Of a stretch of DNA of 64,000 bases, positions 19,449 through 34,591 are shown piece by piece (the stretch's first letter is position 1; every line of letters begins with the position of its first letter). Made by a program: the position numbers and the translations under genes. The stretch covers positions 620,001-684,000 of the forward strand of contig NZ_VFRA01000001.1 of NCBI RefSeq assembly GCF_006788895.1, given 5' to 3'. The notes below the pieces were generated by a model. The model made no database searches. It was not told the origin of the DNA and saw nothing but the letters and a program-made list of their open reading frames with translations. The stretch is from Rhodoglobus vestalii (lineage in GTDB: Bacteria; Actinomycetota; Actinomycetes; Actinomycetales; Microbacteriaceae).

Positions 19449-20354
19449 CTACCTTTCGTTCTCGTCAGACATGTTGTGCTTCAAGAATGCCGGCTCTCGC
19501 AACCCGAGAATCGCCTCTGCCATCCGTATCGCGGCCACGCTCTGGGCGACCTCGTGAACCCTGACGACGCGAGCTCCAAGGAGCACACACGCCACAGCTG
19601 ACGCGAGCGATCCCTCGAGACGCTCCCGCTTGGCACGATCGAGTACCTCCCCGATGAAGTCCTTGTTGGACAGAGCGACGAGGGTGGGAAATCCCAGCTC
19701 GGTAATAACATCGAGCCTGCGAACAAGTTCAAGGCTGTGGAGTGTGTTCTTATTCAGGTCGTGACCGGGATCAACGAACAGGCGCGAGTCCGGCACACCG
19801 GAGTCGAGGGCTCGTTGAACGCGGGCGGCCAAAAAGTCGCGGACTTCGATCGCAACGTCGTCGTACTGCGGTCGCGCAAACTGTGTGCGTGGGCGCGCCC
19901 GTGAATGCACCAGAACGAGCGATGCTTCGCTGTCCGCGACTACCGACGCCAGGTTCGGATCGCTGAGGCCGGTGGTGTCGTTGATCACGGTGGCACCTGC
20001 CTCTATGCTACGGCGAGCCACCTCCGCGTGAAATGTGTCGACGGAGATCACGACGTCGGATTTCTCCCGCAACGCGCGAACGACCGGGATAACTCGATCA
20101 GCTTCATCGTTCACATCAAGTGGATCCCCCGGGGCAAATGGCACGCCGCCGATGTCTACCCAGTCTGCACCTTCGTCGACAGCGCGCAGGGCTGCGGCGA
20201 CCGCGTCCTCCAGCGCAAAATTGGTTCCTGAATCGTAGAAAGAATCGGGCGTGCGATTGATGATCGCCATCACCGCAACCTGTTTGGAGAAGTCGAAAAC
20301 CCGGTCACCGATTTGACGGTGCGGATTATGAAGCGGAGGCAGCGGGAAACTCAT
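19449..20354 (-). CDS. folP2: dihydropteroate synthase homologue, FolP2 type
   Basis: About 301 aa. TIM-barrel pterin-binding motifs: MAIINRTPDSFYDSGTNF (near residue 28), VINDTTGLSDP, DPGHDLNKNTL, ALSNKDFIGEVL and RVHEVAQSV. The NRTPDSFYD and SNKD...RVHEVA forms match mycobacterial FolP2 rather than canonical NVTPDSFSDGG DHPS. Mycobacterial FolP2 has been reported not to replace FolP1, so true DHPS activity is uncertain. The open frame runs up to 20549 into the rRNA terminator region; ATG 20354 (MSFPLPPLHNP) with GAAGG upstream is the sensible start. No other folate genes are adjacent. Confidence 0.82.
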   Translation of the reverse strand: MSFPLPPLHNPHRQIGDRVFDFSKQVAVMAIINRTPDSFYDSGTNFALEDAVAAALRAVDEGADWVDIGGVPFAPGDPLDVNDEADRVIPVVRALREKSDVVISVDTFHAEVARRSIEAGATVINDTTGLSDPNLASVVADSEASLVLVHSRARPRTQFARPQYDDVAIEVRDFLAARVQRALDSGVPDSRLFVDPGHDLNKNTLHSLELVRRLDVITELGFPTLVALSNKDFIGEVLDRAKRERLEGSLASAVACVLLGARVVRVHEVAQSVAAIRMAEAILGLREPAFLKHNMSDENER

Positions 20355-20447
20355 ACCTTCTATTCTCAGCGACAACCCTGACAACCAGACCGGAAACTGG
20401 GCAGTCAGCAGCCACGGCAGCGCGATTCTTCCCGCCCTGGTTAAAGC

Positions 20448-20493
20448 GAAAAAGCCACACCCGGTGCATTTCAGCACTGGCTGTGGCTTTTTC
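20448..20493 (-). terminator. rRNA operon terminator
   Basis: A 12-base inverted repeat (gaaaaagccaca / tgtggctttttc) with further pairing inside (ccggtgc / gcactgg) lies just past the 5S 3' end on the minus strand, with a T-run. It also separates the rRNA operon from folP2. Confidence 0.85.
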
Positions 20494-20503
20494 ACAATTG
20501 AAG

Positions 20504-20621
20504 TCCGGCGGTGTCCTACTCTCCCACAAGGTCCCCCTTGCAGTACCATCGGCGCAGAGAGTCTTAGCTTCCGGGTTCGGAATGTGACCGGGCGTTTCCC
20601 TCTCGCTATGGCCGCCGAAAC
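20504..20621 (-). rRNA. rrf: 5S ribosomal RNA
   Basis: The minus strand carries the conserved 5S sequence: start GTTTCGGCGGCCATAGCG, the CCCGGTCACATTCCGAAC segment, and the end GGGAGAGTAGGACACCGCC. About 118 nt. It is the last gene of the 16S-23S-5S operon. Confidence 0.93.
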
Positions 20622-20799
20622 ACTATTGATTTATGTATCAGTCTGGGCCAGTTCACAACACTTGAGACTCCTCTGTTATGAGGGCCCCGAGCAGTGTGTG
20701 CTGGGCGCAGTTCCCGACCGTAAATCGGGAACCACAAAGTGGACGCGAGAATTCTTCTCATTCACCATTGGGGATCCGAGGATACCCAGTGAGGTGGGG

Positions 20800-25963
<5,164 letters not shown>

Positions 25964-26303
25964 TGTTTGATAGCAACCACAAACCAAAGCCTGCAGAAGC
26001 ACATCTTGTGCAAAGACCAACCGGAATAGGTCAGAACCTTGCAAGTTTGAAACTGACAGAACAAATCAAAACTGACTTGCTTTGTTATTTATATCTTTTC
26101 CAAAGGAATCCGCTGCACCCCCACAACCAACCCGAAATAGGTTGATCACAAAAAGCACAGTCGGGTTTTTGGCATTTGACATTGTGCACGCTGTTGAGTT
26201 CTCAAGGATCGGACGCTCCTGACCTCCACCGCAAAACGGTTTCACCCCAGGGCAACAAACCTGTATCAGCCACCCCCACAAGACTGCAGAAAGCAACCTG
26301 TCT
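25964..26303 (-). other. rRNA operon leader
   Basis: Transcribed leader between the rrn promoter and 16S. It includes CCTTGAGAACTCAACAGCGTGCAC-type sequence near 26180-26212 (minus), a conserved actinobacterial leader element also echoed in the 16S-23S spacer, consistent with RNA processing or antitermination. No gene is supported. Confidence 0.6.
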
Positions 26304-26331
26304 AGCCTACCAGCCCCAGCGTGTCTGTCAA
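26304..26331 (-). promoter_or_regulatory. rRNA operon promoter
   Basis: On the minus strand TTGACA (26331-26326) and TAGGCT (26309-26304) are separated by 16 bases. This is a near-consensus -35 with the -10 form common in actinobacterial rrn promoters, about 340 bp ahead of 16S. From here to the gal promoter (26332-26735) I see no convincing gene. Confidence 0.7.
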
Positions 26332-26735
26332 ATCAGAAGAAACAAACCAGAACGGCTAGCAACACCTGACCAACACACGCACAAAGCGGATACTCATCGT
26401 ACGATCACCCACCAGAACCCACAAAAGGAATCCCAGCAACTGACCGGACTAAAACTATAGCAGCTTCAGACCGATGGTGGCCCCCACTTGAGGCCGGAAA
26501 CCTAGCAGCAGAACTGCCCGGGTTGTCCGCACCTTTGGGGTGACAAGAGGAAACATTACGTGCATTCCGCCCCCCTCACCAACACCAACCACATCCCGGG
26601 CGTGTCGGGTGGTATGTCGCCAGAGAGCCGGGATCTCGGCATCGACGCCCAGCGATGTGGAACAGTCCGCTCATCGGCTCCGCGATGGGGCACGAAACGT
26701 TCTCTCAGCCCTCGCCTCCGAGCTGATTCCTCGGC

Positions 26736-26764
26736 TGGACGCGTCAAACTAATATTCATACAAT
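26736..26764 (+). promoter_or_regulatory. candidate promoter of galETK
   Basis: TGGACG and TACAAT with a 17-base spacer, 67 bp before the galE ATG. Pattern match only. Confidence 0.4.
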
Positions 26765-26830
26765 TGACCGACTCGCAGAGTGAAGAGTTGCAATTGTGGC
26801 TGGACCGCTGCCCGGATACGAGGAATCACA

Positions 26831-27808
26831 ATGACTTGGATGGTAACCGGCGGTGCTGGCTATATCGGCGCCCACGTCGCTCGCGCTCTAGCGAACGCCG
26901 ATATGGCGGCGGTGATCGTGGATGACCTCTCCAGCGGGCTCATCAGTTTCATTCCGGACGACGTACCGTTCGTGCACGCCAACATCCTCGACAAAGTCTC
27001 GCTCGTTCAGGCAATGACCACACACGGGGTTACCGGCGTAATTCATGTTGCCGGATTCAAATACGCCGGCGTGTCCGTAGAGCGCCCCCTGCACACGTAT
27101 AACCAAAACGTCACCGCCACGGTCACTCTGCTCGAAGCCATGCAGGAGTGCGGTGTCGATCAAGTGGTGTTCTCCTCCAGCGCAGCAGTCTTCGGAACTC
27201 CAGACGTCGACCTAGTGACCGAGAGCACGCCCAAGCAGCCCCTATCTCCGTACGGAGAGTCCAAGCTGATTGGTGAATGGCTTTTGCGTGACCAAGCAGT
27301 CGCCACCGGCCTGCGCCACACATCTCTGCGCTACTTCAATGTTGTCGGCTCCGGTGACCCTGCGGTCTATGACACCAGCCCCCATAATCTTTTCCCCCTG
27401 GTATTCGAAGCTCTTGTCGCGGGAAAAACCCCACGCATCAACGGCACCGACTATCCAACTCCCGATGGCACCAACGTGCGTGACTACGTTCACGTCGCCG
27501 ACATTGCGGCCGCGCACGTCGCAGCCGCCCGCCGACTCGAAGCACACGAAGAGATCGAACCCGCGTACAACTTGGGAAGCGGAGACGGACTCTCGGTTGC
27601 CCAAATAATGGCCGCTGTAGCAGCAGTCACCGGCATCCCCTTCACTCCTGAAATAGCACCGCGTCGGGCCGGAGACCCACCCCGCATCGTCGCGAACGGT
27701 GACCTCGCGAGCCGCGACCTCGAATGGAAAATGCGGTTCAGCACAGAAGAAATGGTTCGCAGCGCCTGGGAAGCCCGCCTCCGTGCAGAAAAAGGAAGTG
27801 CAGAATGA
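26831..27808 (+). CDS. galE: UDP-glucose 4-epimerase
   Basis: 325 aa. SDR-fold enzyme that interconverts UDP-glucose and UDP-galactose. NAD-binding VTGGAGYIGAHVARAL is at residues 5-20, the substrate/catalytic Ser stretch is VVFSSSAAVFGTP, and YGESKLIGE carries YxxxK. The open frame extends 17 codons further, but ATG 26831 (MTWMVTGG) has GAGGAA 5 bases upstream and puts the Rossmann motif at the N-terminus. First gene of a Leloir operon; its stop overlaps the galT start (ATGA). Confidence 0.94.
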   Translation: MTWMVTGGAGYIGAHVARALANADMAAVIVDDLSSGLISFIPDDVPFVHANILDKVSLVQAMTTHGVTGVIHVAGFKYAGVSVERPLHTYNQNVTATVTLLEAMQECGVDQVVFSSSAAVFGTPDVDLVTESTPKQPLSPYGESKLIGEWLLRDQAVATGLRHTSLRYFNVVGSGDPAVYDTSPHNLFPLVFEALVAGKTPRINGTDYPTPDGTNVRDYVHVADIAAAHVAAARRLEAHEEIEPAYNLGSGDGLSVAQIMAAVAAVTGIPFTPEIAPRRAGDPPRIVANGDLASRDLEWKMRFSTEEMVRSAWEARLRAEKGSAE

Positions 27809-28914
27809 CGTCGAGGATCGCCAAGCGCCCCACCACACTCGCCGATGGCCGAGAGCTCATCTACTTCGACGACGCCGACACCACACTCGGGGAAGAACGT
27901 TCTGTCGACAGCAGAGTTCTTGATCCACGGCCCGCAACCGCGACCATGAGACAAGATATCCTGACGGGAGAATGGGTGTCCGTAGCGGCTGCCCGCCAGA
28001 ACCGAGTGTTTCTGCCGCCCGCCGATCAAGATCCGCTAGCACCACAGACTCCCCAGAACCCCTCCGAAGTTCCGGCGCTCTATGACGTCGCCGTCTTCGA
28101 GAACCGTTCACCATCGTTCGGGCCGGCCCTTGCCGGAAGCGACAACAGCCCGACGGGCCTCGACGATCTCGCAGATCTCGGGCTCGGCCGCATCCGAAGC
28201 TCCATTGGTCGGTGTGAAGTCGTGTGCTTCAGCCCCGACCACGAAGGATCATTCGGCACGCAAACCCCCAGTCGCGCCCGCACCGTGATCGAGGCGTGGG
28301 CGGATCGCACCGAAGCGCTTTCGGCGCTCGACGGCGTGCAGCAAGTATTCCCCTTTGAGAACCGTGGTGAAGCAATCGGCGTGACGCTGCTACACCCGCA
28401 CGGACAGATCTACTCGTACCCGTACATCACCCCCAAAACGCAACGGACTCTGGATGCGATTGATCGCACCAGCCCCGACATGTTTCAGCGCATCCTCGAC
28501 TTCGAACGCGCTGGCGACCGCGTCGTACTGAGTGGAGAACACTGGACGGCGTTCGTGCCGTTCGCCGCACGCTGGCCCATCGAGGTGCATATGTTGCCGC
28601 ACCGCCAGATCCCCGACTTCGCTGCTACCTCGGATGACGAACGTGACGAGCTCGCCACAATGTATCTGAAACTACTGCGCGGTATTGACGCGATCTACGA
28701 CTCCCCCACGCCGTACATCGCAGCGTGGCATCAGGCTCCCGTCAACACGGCACGCGACACGTTCCGCCTCCACCTGCAACTGACCTCACCTCGTCGCGCG
28801 GCCGACAAACTGAAATATCTTGCAGGATCTGAGTCTGCGATGGGCGCGTGGATCGCTGACGTCACGCCAGAGGCCGCCGCCGAGAACATCCGAAAGGCCA
28901 CCGAACGAGCATGA
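27805..28914 (+). CDS. galT: galactose-1-phosphate uridylyltransferase
   Basis: 369 aa. HIT-superfamily enzyme that exchanges UMP between UDP-glucose and galactose-1-phosphate. The active-site HPHGQIYSYP (about residues 198-207) carries the uridylylated His, and HMLPHRQIPDF plus IAAWHQAPV supply further conserved His. ATG 27805 follows AAGGAAG and overlaps the galE stop (ATGA). The longer frame from 27724 lies inside galE and is unlikely. Confidence 0.93.
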   Translation: MTSRIAKRPTTLADGRELIYFDDADTTLGEERSVDSRVLDPRPATATMRQDILTGEWVSVAAARQNRVFLPPADQDPLAPQTPQNPSEVPALYDVAVFENRSPSFGPALAGSDNSPTGLDDLADLGLGRIRSSIGRCEVVCFSPDHEGSFGTQTPSRARTVIEAWADRTEALSALDGVQQVFPFENRGEAIGVTLLHPHGQIYSYPYITPKTQRTLDAIDRTSPDMFQRILDFERAGDRVVLSGEHWTAFVPFAARWPIEVHMLPHRQIPDFAATSDDERDELATMYLKLLRGIDAIYDSPTPYIAAWHQAPVNTARDTFRLHLQLTSPRRAADKLKYLAGSESAMGAWIADVTPEAAAENIRKATERA

Positions 28915-30101
28915 GTGTCACAGTGCAACAGCTAAGCGAACACTTCAGCAGCCTTACCGGACGGAAGCCAGATGGCGTGTGGTCGGCACCTGGCCGCGTC
29001 AACCTCATCGGCGAACACACCGACTACAACGAAGGTTTCGTGCTGCCGTTCGCGATCGACCGCCGCACGCGTGCTGCCGTTGGGCTGCGCAGTGACGGAA
29101 TCATCCGAGTCACTAGCACGTTCGACGACACCCCCGTTGAGATTCCGCTGTCGGACCTCGATGCTGCGCGTGCCGCAGGCAAAATCACCGGCTGGAGCGC
29201 CTATCCGCTCGGTGTCGCCTGGGCTCTTGGACAACACGGCGCAGATCTGACTACTGTTGCCGGCGTCGACATCATCATCGATTCCACCGTTCCTGTTGGC
29301 GCTGGGCTGTCGTCGTCTGCCGCCATCGAAAGCTCAGTGGCCCTGGCGCTCAACGACCTCTGGAGCCTCGGCTTCTCGCGCGAGAAGCTCGCAAAAGTCG
29401 GACAGATGGCCGAAAACGACGTCGTCGGTGCTCCCACCGGGATCATGGACCAGTCAGCATCCCTTCTCGGGGCGCCGGATTCGGCCGTGTTTCTCGATTG
29501 CCGGTCGCTCGATGCGACAGTCGTACCGCTCAGACTAACGAACGCGGAGCTCAGCATCCTGGTGATGGACACCCGCGTCTCGCACTCCCACGCCACGGGC
29601 GGCTACTCCGAGCGTCGCGCGTCCTGTGAAGCGGGCGCATCCGCCATGGGTACCTCGTCGTTGCGCGACGTGAGCGTCGCTGACCTCGACCGCGCGCGCG
29701 AAATTCTTGACGACGTGACGTTCCGACGTGTTCGTCACGTGGTCACCGAAAATCAGCGAGTGCTGGACACGGTTCGCGCCCTCAACGACCAAGGACCACT
29801 CGCCATTGGTGCCCTGCTCGACGCCTCACACGTGTCGATGCGCGACGACTTCGAGATCTCGATCCCTGAACTCGATCTTGCCGTCGAGACTGCGCGAGAA
29901 CATGGCGCTATTGGAGCGCGGATGACCGGCGGAGGTTTCGGCGGAGCAGCAATTGCTCTCGTTCCGCACGCCCGTGTTTCTGAGGTCGAAGGCGCAGTGA
30001 AGGAAGCCTTTGCCGCACGCGGATTCACCGAGCCCGTCACCTTCACCGTGACTCCATCACAGGGCGCCGAGCGGAACACCGCCGCGACCCCCGAGGCCTA
30101 G
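28911..30101 (+). CDS. galK: galactokinase
   Basis: 396 aa. GHMP kinase that phosphorylates galactose at C1. Motif 1 is APGRVNLIGEHTDYNEGFVL (near residue 25), the ATP loop is PVGAGLSSSAAIESSVAL (about 127-144), and motif 3 is ARMTGGGFGGAAIALV (about 340-355). Third gene of galETK, coupled to galT by an ATGA overlap. Confidence 0.95.
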   Translation: MSVTVQQLSEHFSSLTGRKPDGVWSAPGRVNLIGEHTDYNEGFVLPFAIDRRTRAAVGLRSDGIIRVTSTFDDTPVEIPLSDLDAARAAGKITGWSAYPLGVAWALGQHGADLTTVAGVDIIIDSTVPVGAGLSSSAAIESSVALALNDLWSLGFSREKLAKVGQMAENDVVGAPTGIMDQSASLLGAPDSAVFLDCRSLDATVVPLRLTNAELSILVMDTRVSHSHATGGYSERRASCEAGASAMGTSSLRDVSVADLDRAREILDDVTFRRVRHVVTENQRVLDTVRALNDQGPLAIGALLDASHVSMRDDFEISIPELDLAVETAREHGAIGARMTGGGFGGAAIALVPHARVSEVEGAVKEAFAARGFTEPVTFTVTPSQGAERNTAATPEA

Positions 30102-30168
30102 AACTAAGTGTGGCATCGATCAGGTAGTCGTAGGAAGTTCGCGCGGTGCTAGCGGAAACACCACAAAC

Positions 30169-30206
30169 AGAGATAAGCCAGCCGACCATACAGCCCGCCT
30201 ATCTCC
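30169..30206. terminator. terminator between galK and tmRNA
   Basis: An imperfect stem (agagataagc / gcctatctcc) with a GC-rich loop lies downstream of both galK (plus) and ssrA (minus). On the minus strand it is followed by a short T-rich run (TGTTTGTGG), so it probably ends tmRNA transcription. Confidence 0.5.
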
Positions 30207-30261
30207 GTCTATCCACCTGTGCTCCCTGATCTCTCGGAGAACTCAGCGCGACAACGACCGA

Positions 30262-30636
30262 TGGTGGAGATGGGGGGAATTGAACCCCCGTCCACTGCTG
30301 TAATTCCATGCCTTCTACGGGTGTAGCTTGTGCAGACGTTCTACTCGGCTCTGATCTTTGCCACAAGCACCTAGATCAACAAGCCCAGCCAGAGTGCAAG
30401 TCCCACGTAGCCCTCAGGCGTAACTACGCAGCAATCTCTCTAAATTGCGCCAGGATTCGGGTAGAGAGCATTCCCGATCTGACGGACTTCTTTAGTGCGC
30501 TCGCTTAGGCAGCGAGGGCGAAGTCAGTGCGCTTTGAATTGGCACTTATAGTTTGCAGTCATCGTTAACGAGATAAGGCTGCATTCTCGACCCGCTTCTC
30601 ATCGTTTTGCAGGCAATGTCGAAACCGATCATCCCC
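30262..30636 (-). ncRNA. ssrA: transfer-messenger RNA
   Basis: About 375 nt. The 5' GGGGATGATCGGTTTCGACA pairs with the 3' CATCTCC-ACCA to form the acceptor stem, and the T-arm GTTCAATTCC is present. The tag frame (30543-30505) encodes ANSKRTDFALAA followed by TAA, a proteolysis tag ending in the expected LAA. Its partner smpB lies about 0.4 kb away. It rescues stalled ribosomes. Confidence 0.96.
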
Positions 30637-30797
30637 CTGAGAAGGTCGTTGTCGCGCTGTGGAGTTATCAAAACTACCCAAAGAACAGGTAGCCCTCAAT
30701 CCTAGTTCACAACCGCGATCGAGACCAGCCCGCGTGACGAACACGCTACGAGCGAACCTGGGCCCGCATCCCGCCACGGGCGAAGTAGATTTGATCC

Positions 30798-31070
30798 ATG
30801 AGCGATAAAACACAAGAACTTCCCACCAAAACCACAATGTTCGGCGCAGACTGGTGCCGCGACTGCGTTCGCTCCGAAGCTCTGCTCAATTCACTGAACA
30901 TCGAGTGGGACAAAATCGATGTTGAAAAAGACCCGGCCGCAGCCGACCGCGCCCATGCCATCAGCGGTCGCCTCAACATCCCCGTCGTGCAGTTCACCGA
31001 CGGAACCTTCCAAGTTGAGCCCAGCGACAAAGAGCTCACAGCCAAGCTCACCGAGCTCGGCGAGATCTAA
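30798..31070 (+). CDS. glutaredoxin-like / mycoredoxin-type protein
   Basis: 90 aa, single thioredoxin-fold domain with the redox motif WCRDC (residues 18-22) and cis-Pro in NIPVVQFTDG (about 60-69). Actinobacteria use such CxxC proteins as mycoredoxins with mycothiol or as NrdH-like donors; C-x-D-C does not fix which. Monocistronic on plus and convergent with smpB (3 bp apart). Confidence 0.85.
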   Translation: MSDKTQELPTKTTMFGADWCRDCVRSEALLNSLNIEWDKIDVEKDPAAADRAHAISGRLNIPVVQFTDGTFQVEPSDKELTAKLTELGEI

Positions 31071-31073
31071 CCG

Positions 31074-31553
31074 CTACTCCCCCATATTCTTTCGTGCGGC
31101 AATCGCACGATCTGACTCACGCTTATCTTGACGCTCACGTAACGTCTGACGCTTGTCGTATTCACGCTTACCCTTGGCAACCGCCAGCTCTACCTTGGCC
31201 CGGCCATCCAGAAAATATATGGACAACGGCACAAGCGTGTAGCCACCCTGCTTAATCTTGTTGTGGATCTTCACGATCTGCTCTTTATGCAACAGCATCT
31301 TGCGCTTGCGCCGCGGTGGATGGTTGTTCCACGATCCCTGAAAGAACTCAGGAATATGCACGGCATCCAGCCACGCTTCCGCATGATCGTCAATGTAGCC
31401 GTAGCCGTCAATCAAACTAGCGCGCCCCAACCGCAACGACTTCACCTCAGTACCCGACAAGACAAGACCCGCCTCAAAGGTGTCTTCGATGCTGTAATCA
31501 TGGCGAGCCTTACGGTTGCTTGCCACAACCTTTCGGTCGCCATCCTTAGGCAT
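31074..31553 (-). CDS. smpB: SsrA-binding protein SmpB
   Basis: 159 aa. It binds tmRNA and delivers it to stalled ribosomes. Characteristic blocks: NRKARHDYSIEDTFEAGLVL (residues 12-31), GTEVKSLRLGRASL, GYTLVPLSIYF and the basic C-terminal tail KGKREYDKRQTLRERQDKRE. It lies downstream of ftsX in the usual actinobacterial prfB-ftsE-ftsX-smpB order. Confidence 0.96.
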   Translation of the reverse strand: MPKDGDRKVVASNRKARHDYSIEDTFEAGLVLSGTEVKSLRLGRASLIDGYGYIDDHAEAWLDAVHIPEFFQGSWNNHPPRRKRKMLLHKEQIVKIHNKIKQGGYTLVPLSIYFLDGRAKVELAVAKGKREYDKRQTLRERQDKRESDRAIAARKNMGE

Positions 31554-31648
31554 GATTCACTTCTCTCTCAATTGGGGCGGATGCCAGCACCGGCACGGCG
31601 AATGCCGACAGTGCAGCAAATAAGTTTAGCGCGAGAGGTGCAAACCGC

Positions 31649-32566
31649 CTAGACCTTCAAGTATCTGCTGATCGCAACGCCAGCAGAAATCGCCGCCAGC
31701 CCCGCACCGGACACGATGAGGACAGGAACAACGAGCAACGCCTCATCCATTCCCAGCAGGCTCGTGTTGACCGGCAGGGTGGATGCCAGATATCCCCGAA
31801 CAAAGAACTGAACGATAGCGACAATCGCGCCGCTGGCCAACACCGAACCGATGAGAGAGGCGAATACGCCCTCAAGAATGAACGGGGTTTGGATGAACCG
31901 GTTCGATGCACCAACAAGCCGCATAATGCCCAGCTCTCGACGACGCGAGAACGCGCTCAGCCTGATCGTGGTTGCAATGAGCAAGACAGCAGCAACAAGC
32001 ATGAGACCGGCGACCCCAATTGCCGTGAAGCTCGCAGCGTTGAGGATGGCGAAGATCGGCTCAAGATAGGAACGCTGATCCTGAACGCTCTCAACGCCAG
32101 CAAGCCCGGACAGACTCTCAATCAGCACATCTGCCTGCTCCGGATCGACCAGATTCACCCGGAAGCTTTCGTTCAAGGTCTCCGGCGTGATGATGCCAGC
32201 AAAGGTAGTGTCAGCGAACTGCTCCTTAAAGTTCTCGTACGCCTGTTCGTTCGTCTCAAACTGAACCTCGTTGATGTACGGCGCGAGTGTTGCCGAATCC
32301 AACTGCTGCCCGACCGCATCAATCTGGTCTTCGGTAGCTTCTGCCAACGTGCAATTGCCGGTCGTATCGATATCGGTGCACATATAAACCGCCACCTGAG
32401 CGCGGTCGTACCAATACCCCTTCATCTGGCCGATTTGCATCTGCAACAAAATCGACGCGCCCACGAACGTGAGCGAAATGAAGGTCACAAGAACAACAGA
32501 GACCACCATCGACAGGTTGCGGCGCAGCCCGCTGCCAACCTCGCCAAGAATTAAGCCAAGTCTCAC
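31649..32566 (-). CDS. ftsX: cell division ABC permease FtsX
   Basis: 305 aa. One N-terminal TM ([20 protein letters not shown]), a large extracytoplasmic loop (about 50-175) and three C-terminal TMs. With FtsE it controls peptidoglycan hydrolases at the septum. The external loop holds two cysteines ([12 protein letters not shown]), as in mycobacterial FtsX. It overlaps ftsE by an ATGA. Confidence 0.95.
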   Translation of the reverse strand: MRLGLILGEVGSGLRRNLSMVVSVVLVTFISLTFVGASILLQMQIGQMKGYWYDRAQVAVYMCTDIDTTGNCTLAEATEDQIDAVGQQLDSATLAPYINEVQFETNEQAYENFKEQFADTTFAGIITPETLNESFRVNLVDPEQADVLIESLSGLAGVESVQDQRSYLEPIFAILNAASFTAIGVAGLMLVAAVLLIATTIRLSAFSRRRELGIMRLVGASNRFIQTPFILEGVFASLIGSVLASGAIVAIVQFFVRGYLASTLPVNTSLLGMDEALLVVPVLIVSGAGLAAISAGVAISRYLKV

Positions 32567-33354
32567 GCGTCGAGCCCCTGACCCTGCGAAGGCTGCGCAG
32601 AGGCCGTCGACACCGGCACGCCGGGTCCACTTGCAGCCGGATGTGGGATGCGCGCTTGAGCCGGAACCGACTGCGTTTGGTACCCACCCTGGCGCTCATC
32701 GCGCACGATCTGCCCACCAATGAGCTCAATCACCCGGCGCTTCATCTGGTCAACAATGCCAGCATCATGGGTGGCCATGATTACGGTGGTGCCACCCAGG
32801 TTGATTCGCTCAAGGAGTGTCATGATTCCGGCAGAAGTCGCCGGGTCAAGGTTTCCCGTCGGCTCATCCGCGAGCATGATCGCAGGCTTATTCACGACGG
32901 CTCGCGCAATCGCTACTCGCTGCTGCTCGCCACCAGAAAGCTCATGGGGAAAGCGACTCGATTTGCCAGCGAGACCGACCATCTTGAGAGCATCCGGAAC
33001 CGCCTCCTGAATGTAGCCGCGACTCTTACCTATCACCTGAAGAGTGAAAGCAACGTTATCGAAGACAGTCTTATTGGGCAGCAGGCGGAAATCCTGAAAC
33101 ACCACGCCAAGGTTGCGACGGAAGTAGGGCACCTTGCGACTCGACAGGGTGTTCAAGTGCTGACCCAGCACGTGAACGGTTCCCTTGCTTGGGTTCTCCT
33201 CTTTGAGGATCAACTGCAAAAAACTGGACTTGCCCGAACCGGAAGCTCCCACCAAAAAGACAAACTCGCCCTTGAGTATTTCAAGGTCAACCGAATTCAG
33301 TGCCGGCCTCGTGGTGCCCGGATACGACTTCGAAACAGCATCAAAACGAATCAT
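32563..33354 (-). CDS. ftsE: cell division ATP-binding protein FtsE
   Basis: 263 aa. Walker A is [11 protein letters not shown] (about residues 36-46), the signature LSGGEQQR about 139-146, and Walker [13 protein letters not shown]. About 35 residues of Ala/Pro/Ser/Gln-rich tail follow the normal end (from about residue 228), longer than the usual ~229 aa. Forms the FtsEX complex with the next gene. Confidence 0.95.
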   Translation of the reverse strand: MIRFDAVSKSYPGTTRPALNSVDLEILKGEFVFLVGASGSGKSSFLQLILKEENPSKGTVHVLGQHLNTLSSRKVPYFRRNLGVVFQDFRLLPNKTVFDNVAFTLQVIGKSRGYIQEAVPDALKMVGLAGKSSRFPHELSGGEQQRVAIARAVVNKPAIMLADEPTGNLDPATSAGIMTLLERINLGGTTVIMATHDAGIVDQMKRRVIELIGGQIVRDERQGGYQTQSVPAQARIPHPAASGPGVPVSTASAQPSQGQGLDA

Positions 33355-33415
33355 TTGGAGTCAGCCTAGAGACGCCCAGCGCGGAATGTGGCAGCGACCC
33401 ACCGCGTGCCAAGAC

Positions 33416-34522
33416 TCACAGGATGGCGCGCTTGCGCCACTTGATGCCCGCCGAAATAAAACCATCCAGATCGCCATCAAACACATTCGACGGGTTGTTG
33501 ACCTCGAACTCGGTACGCAAATCTTTCACCATTTGGTACGGCGCCAAGACGTAGCTGCGCATCTGATCGCCCCAACTCGCGGTGATCACGCCCGCGATCT
33601 CCTTCTTTGTTGCCGCCTCCTGCTCGCGCTGTAACAACAGCAGGCGCGACTGAAGCACCCGCATTGCCGCCGCACGGTTTTGGATCTGGCTCTTCTCATT
33701 CTGACAACTCACCACAATGCCCGTGGGCAAGTGGGTGATGCGAACAGCAGAGTCGGTGGTGTTCACCGACTGGCCGCCAGGACCGGAAGAGCGGAAGACA
33801 TCAACCCGGATGTCGTTCTCGGGAACTTCGACAACATCCGTCGTCTCGATCAGGGGAACAACCTCGACCGCAGCAAAACTGGTCTGGCGCTTACCGGCAG
33901 AGTTGAACGGGCTCATCCGCACGAGGCGGTGTGTACCCGCTTCGACGCTGAGCGTTCCAAACGCGAAGGGCGCATCGACCTCAAAGGTGGCTGACTTGAT
34001 GCCCGCTTCTTCGGCGTAGCTCGTGTCAAGGACGCGGGTGGGGTACGAGTGCTGCTCGGCATACCGAAGGTACATGCGCAACAGCATTTCGGCGAAGTCT
34101 GCCGCGTCAACCCCACCTGCTCCGGCGCGAATGGTGATGACGGCCGGTCGCTGATCAAACTCGCCGTTGAGGAGTGTCTGAACCTCTAGGTCGCCCAACG
34201 TCTTCGTGATGCCAACAAGTTCGGAGCGAGCATCCGCTGCAGCCTGCGCATCACTCTCTTCATTGGCGAGCTGAACCATGATTTCGAGGTCGTCGAGTCG
34301 GCTGGAGAGGGAAACGATCTTGGCGAGCTCCGCCTGACGGTGGCTGAGGTCGCTCGTAACCTTTTGTGCCTTGTCGGTGTCGTCCCACAGATCGGGAGCA
34401 CCTGCCAGTTTGCTGAGCTCTGCAATCTCCGCCGTCAGTCGATCCGTGTCGACAACCTGGCGAATATCAGCGAAAGTTGAGCGCAAGGCGGCGATGTCGT
34501 CAGAAAAGTCCAGTTCATCCAT
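33416..34522 (-). CDS. prfB: peptide chain release factor 2
   Basis: About 368 aa. RF2 recognises UGA/UAA. The SPF anticodon tripeptide is in [16 protein letters not shown], and GGQ is in [17 protein letters not shown]. The frame is continuous, with no programmed +1 frameshift, as usual in actinobacteria. The open frame extends to 34573, but ATG 34522 ([13 protein letters not shown]) fits the family start. It heads the prfB-ftsE-ftsX-smpB run. Confidence 0.94.
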   Translation of the reverse strand: MDELDFSDDIAALRSTFADIRQVVDTDRLTAEIAELSKLAGAPDLWDDTDKAQKVTSDLSHRQAELAKIVSLSSRLDDLEIMVQLANEESDAQAAADARSELVGITKTLGDLEVQTLLNGEFDQRPAVITIRAGAGGVDAADFAEMLLRMYLRYAEQHSYPTRVLDTSYAEEAGIKSATFEVDAPFAFGTLSVEAGTHRLVRMSPFNSAGKRQTSFAAVEVVPLIETTDVVEVPENDIRVDVFRSSGPGGQSVNTTDSAVRITHLPTGIVVSCQNEKSQIQNRAAAMRVLQSRLLLLQREQEAATKKEIAGVITASWGDQMRSYVLAPYQMVKDLRTEFEVNNPSNVFDGDLDGFISAGIKWRKRAIL

Positions 34523-34591
34523 ATCATTCACCAGACTACCCGCTGGCTCACGCGGCAGGTGTTGAGCGGCCACGACATACTATTGACGGCG

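Noticed and set aside
26560..26925. 121-codon plus frame upstream of galE
   Set aside because: No motif, runs into galE in another frame, and contains the probable gal promoter.
33416..34573. Programmed +1 frameshift in prfB
   Set aside because: The RF2 frame is continuous from the start through SPF and GGQ motifs, with no internal CTT-TGA site.
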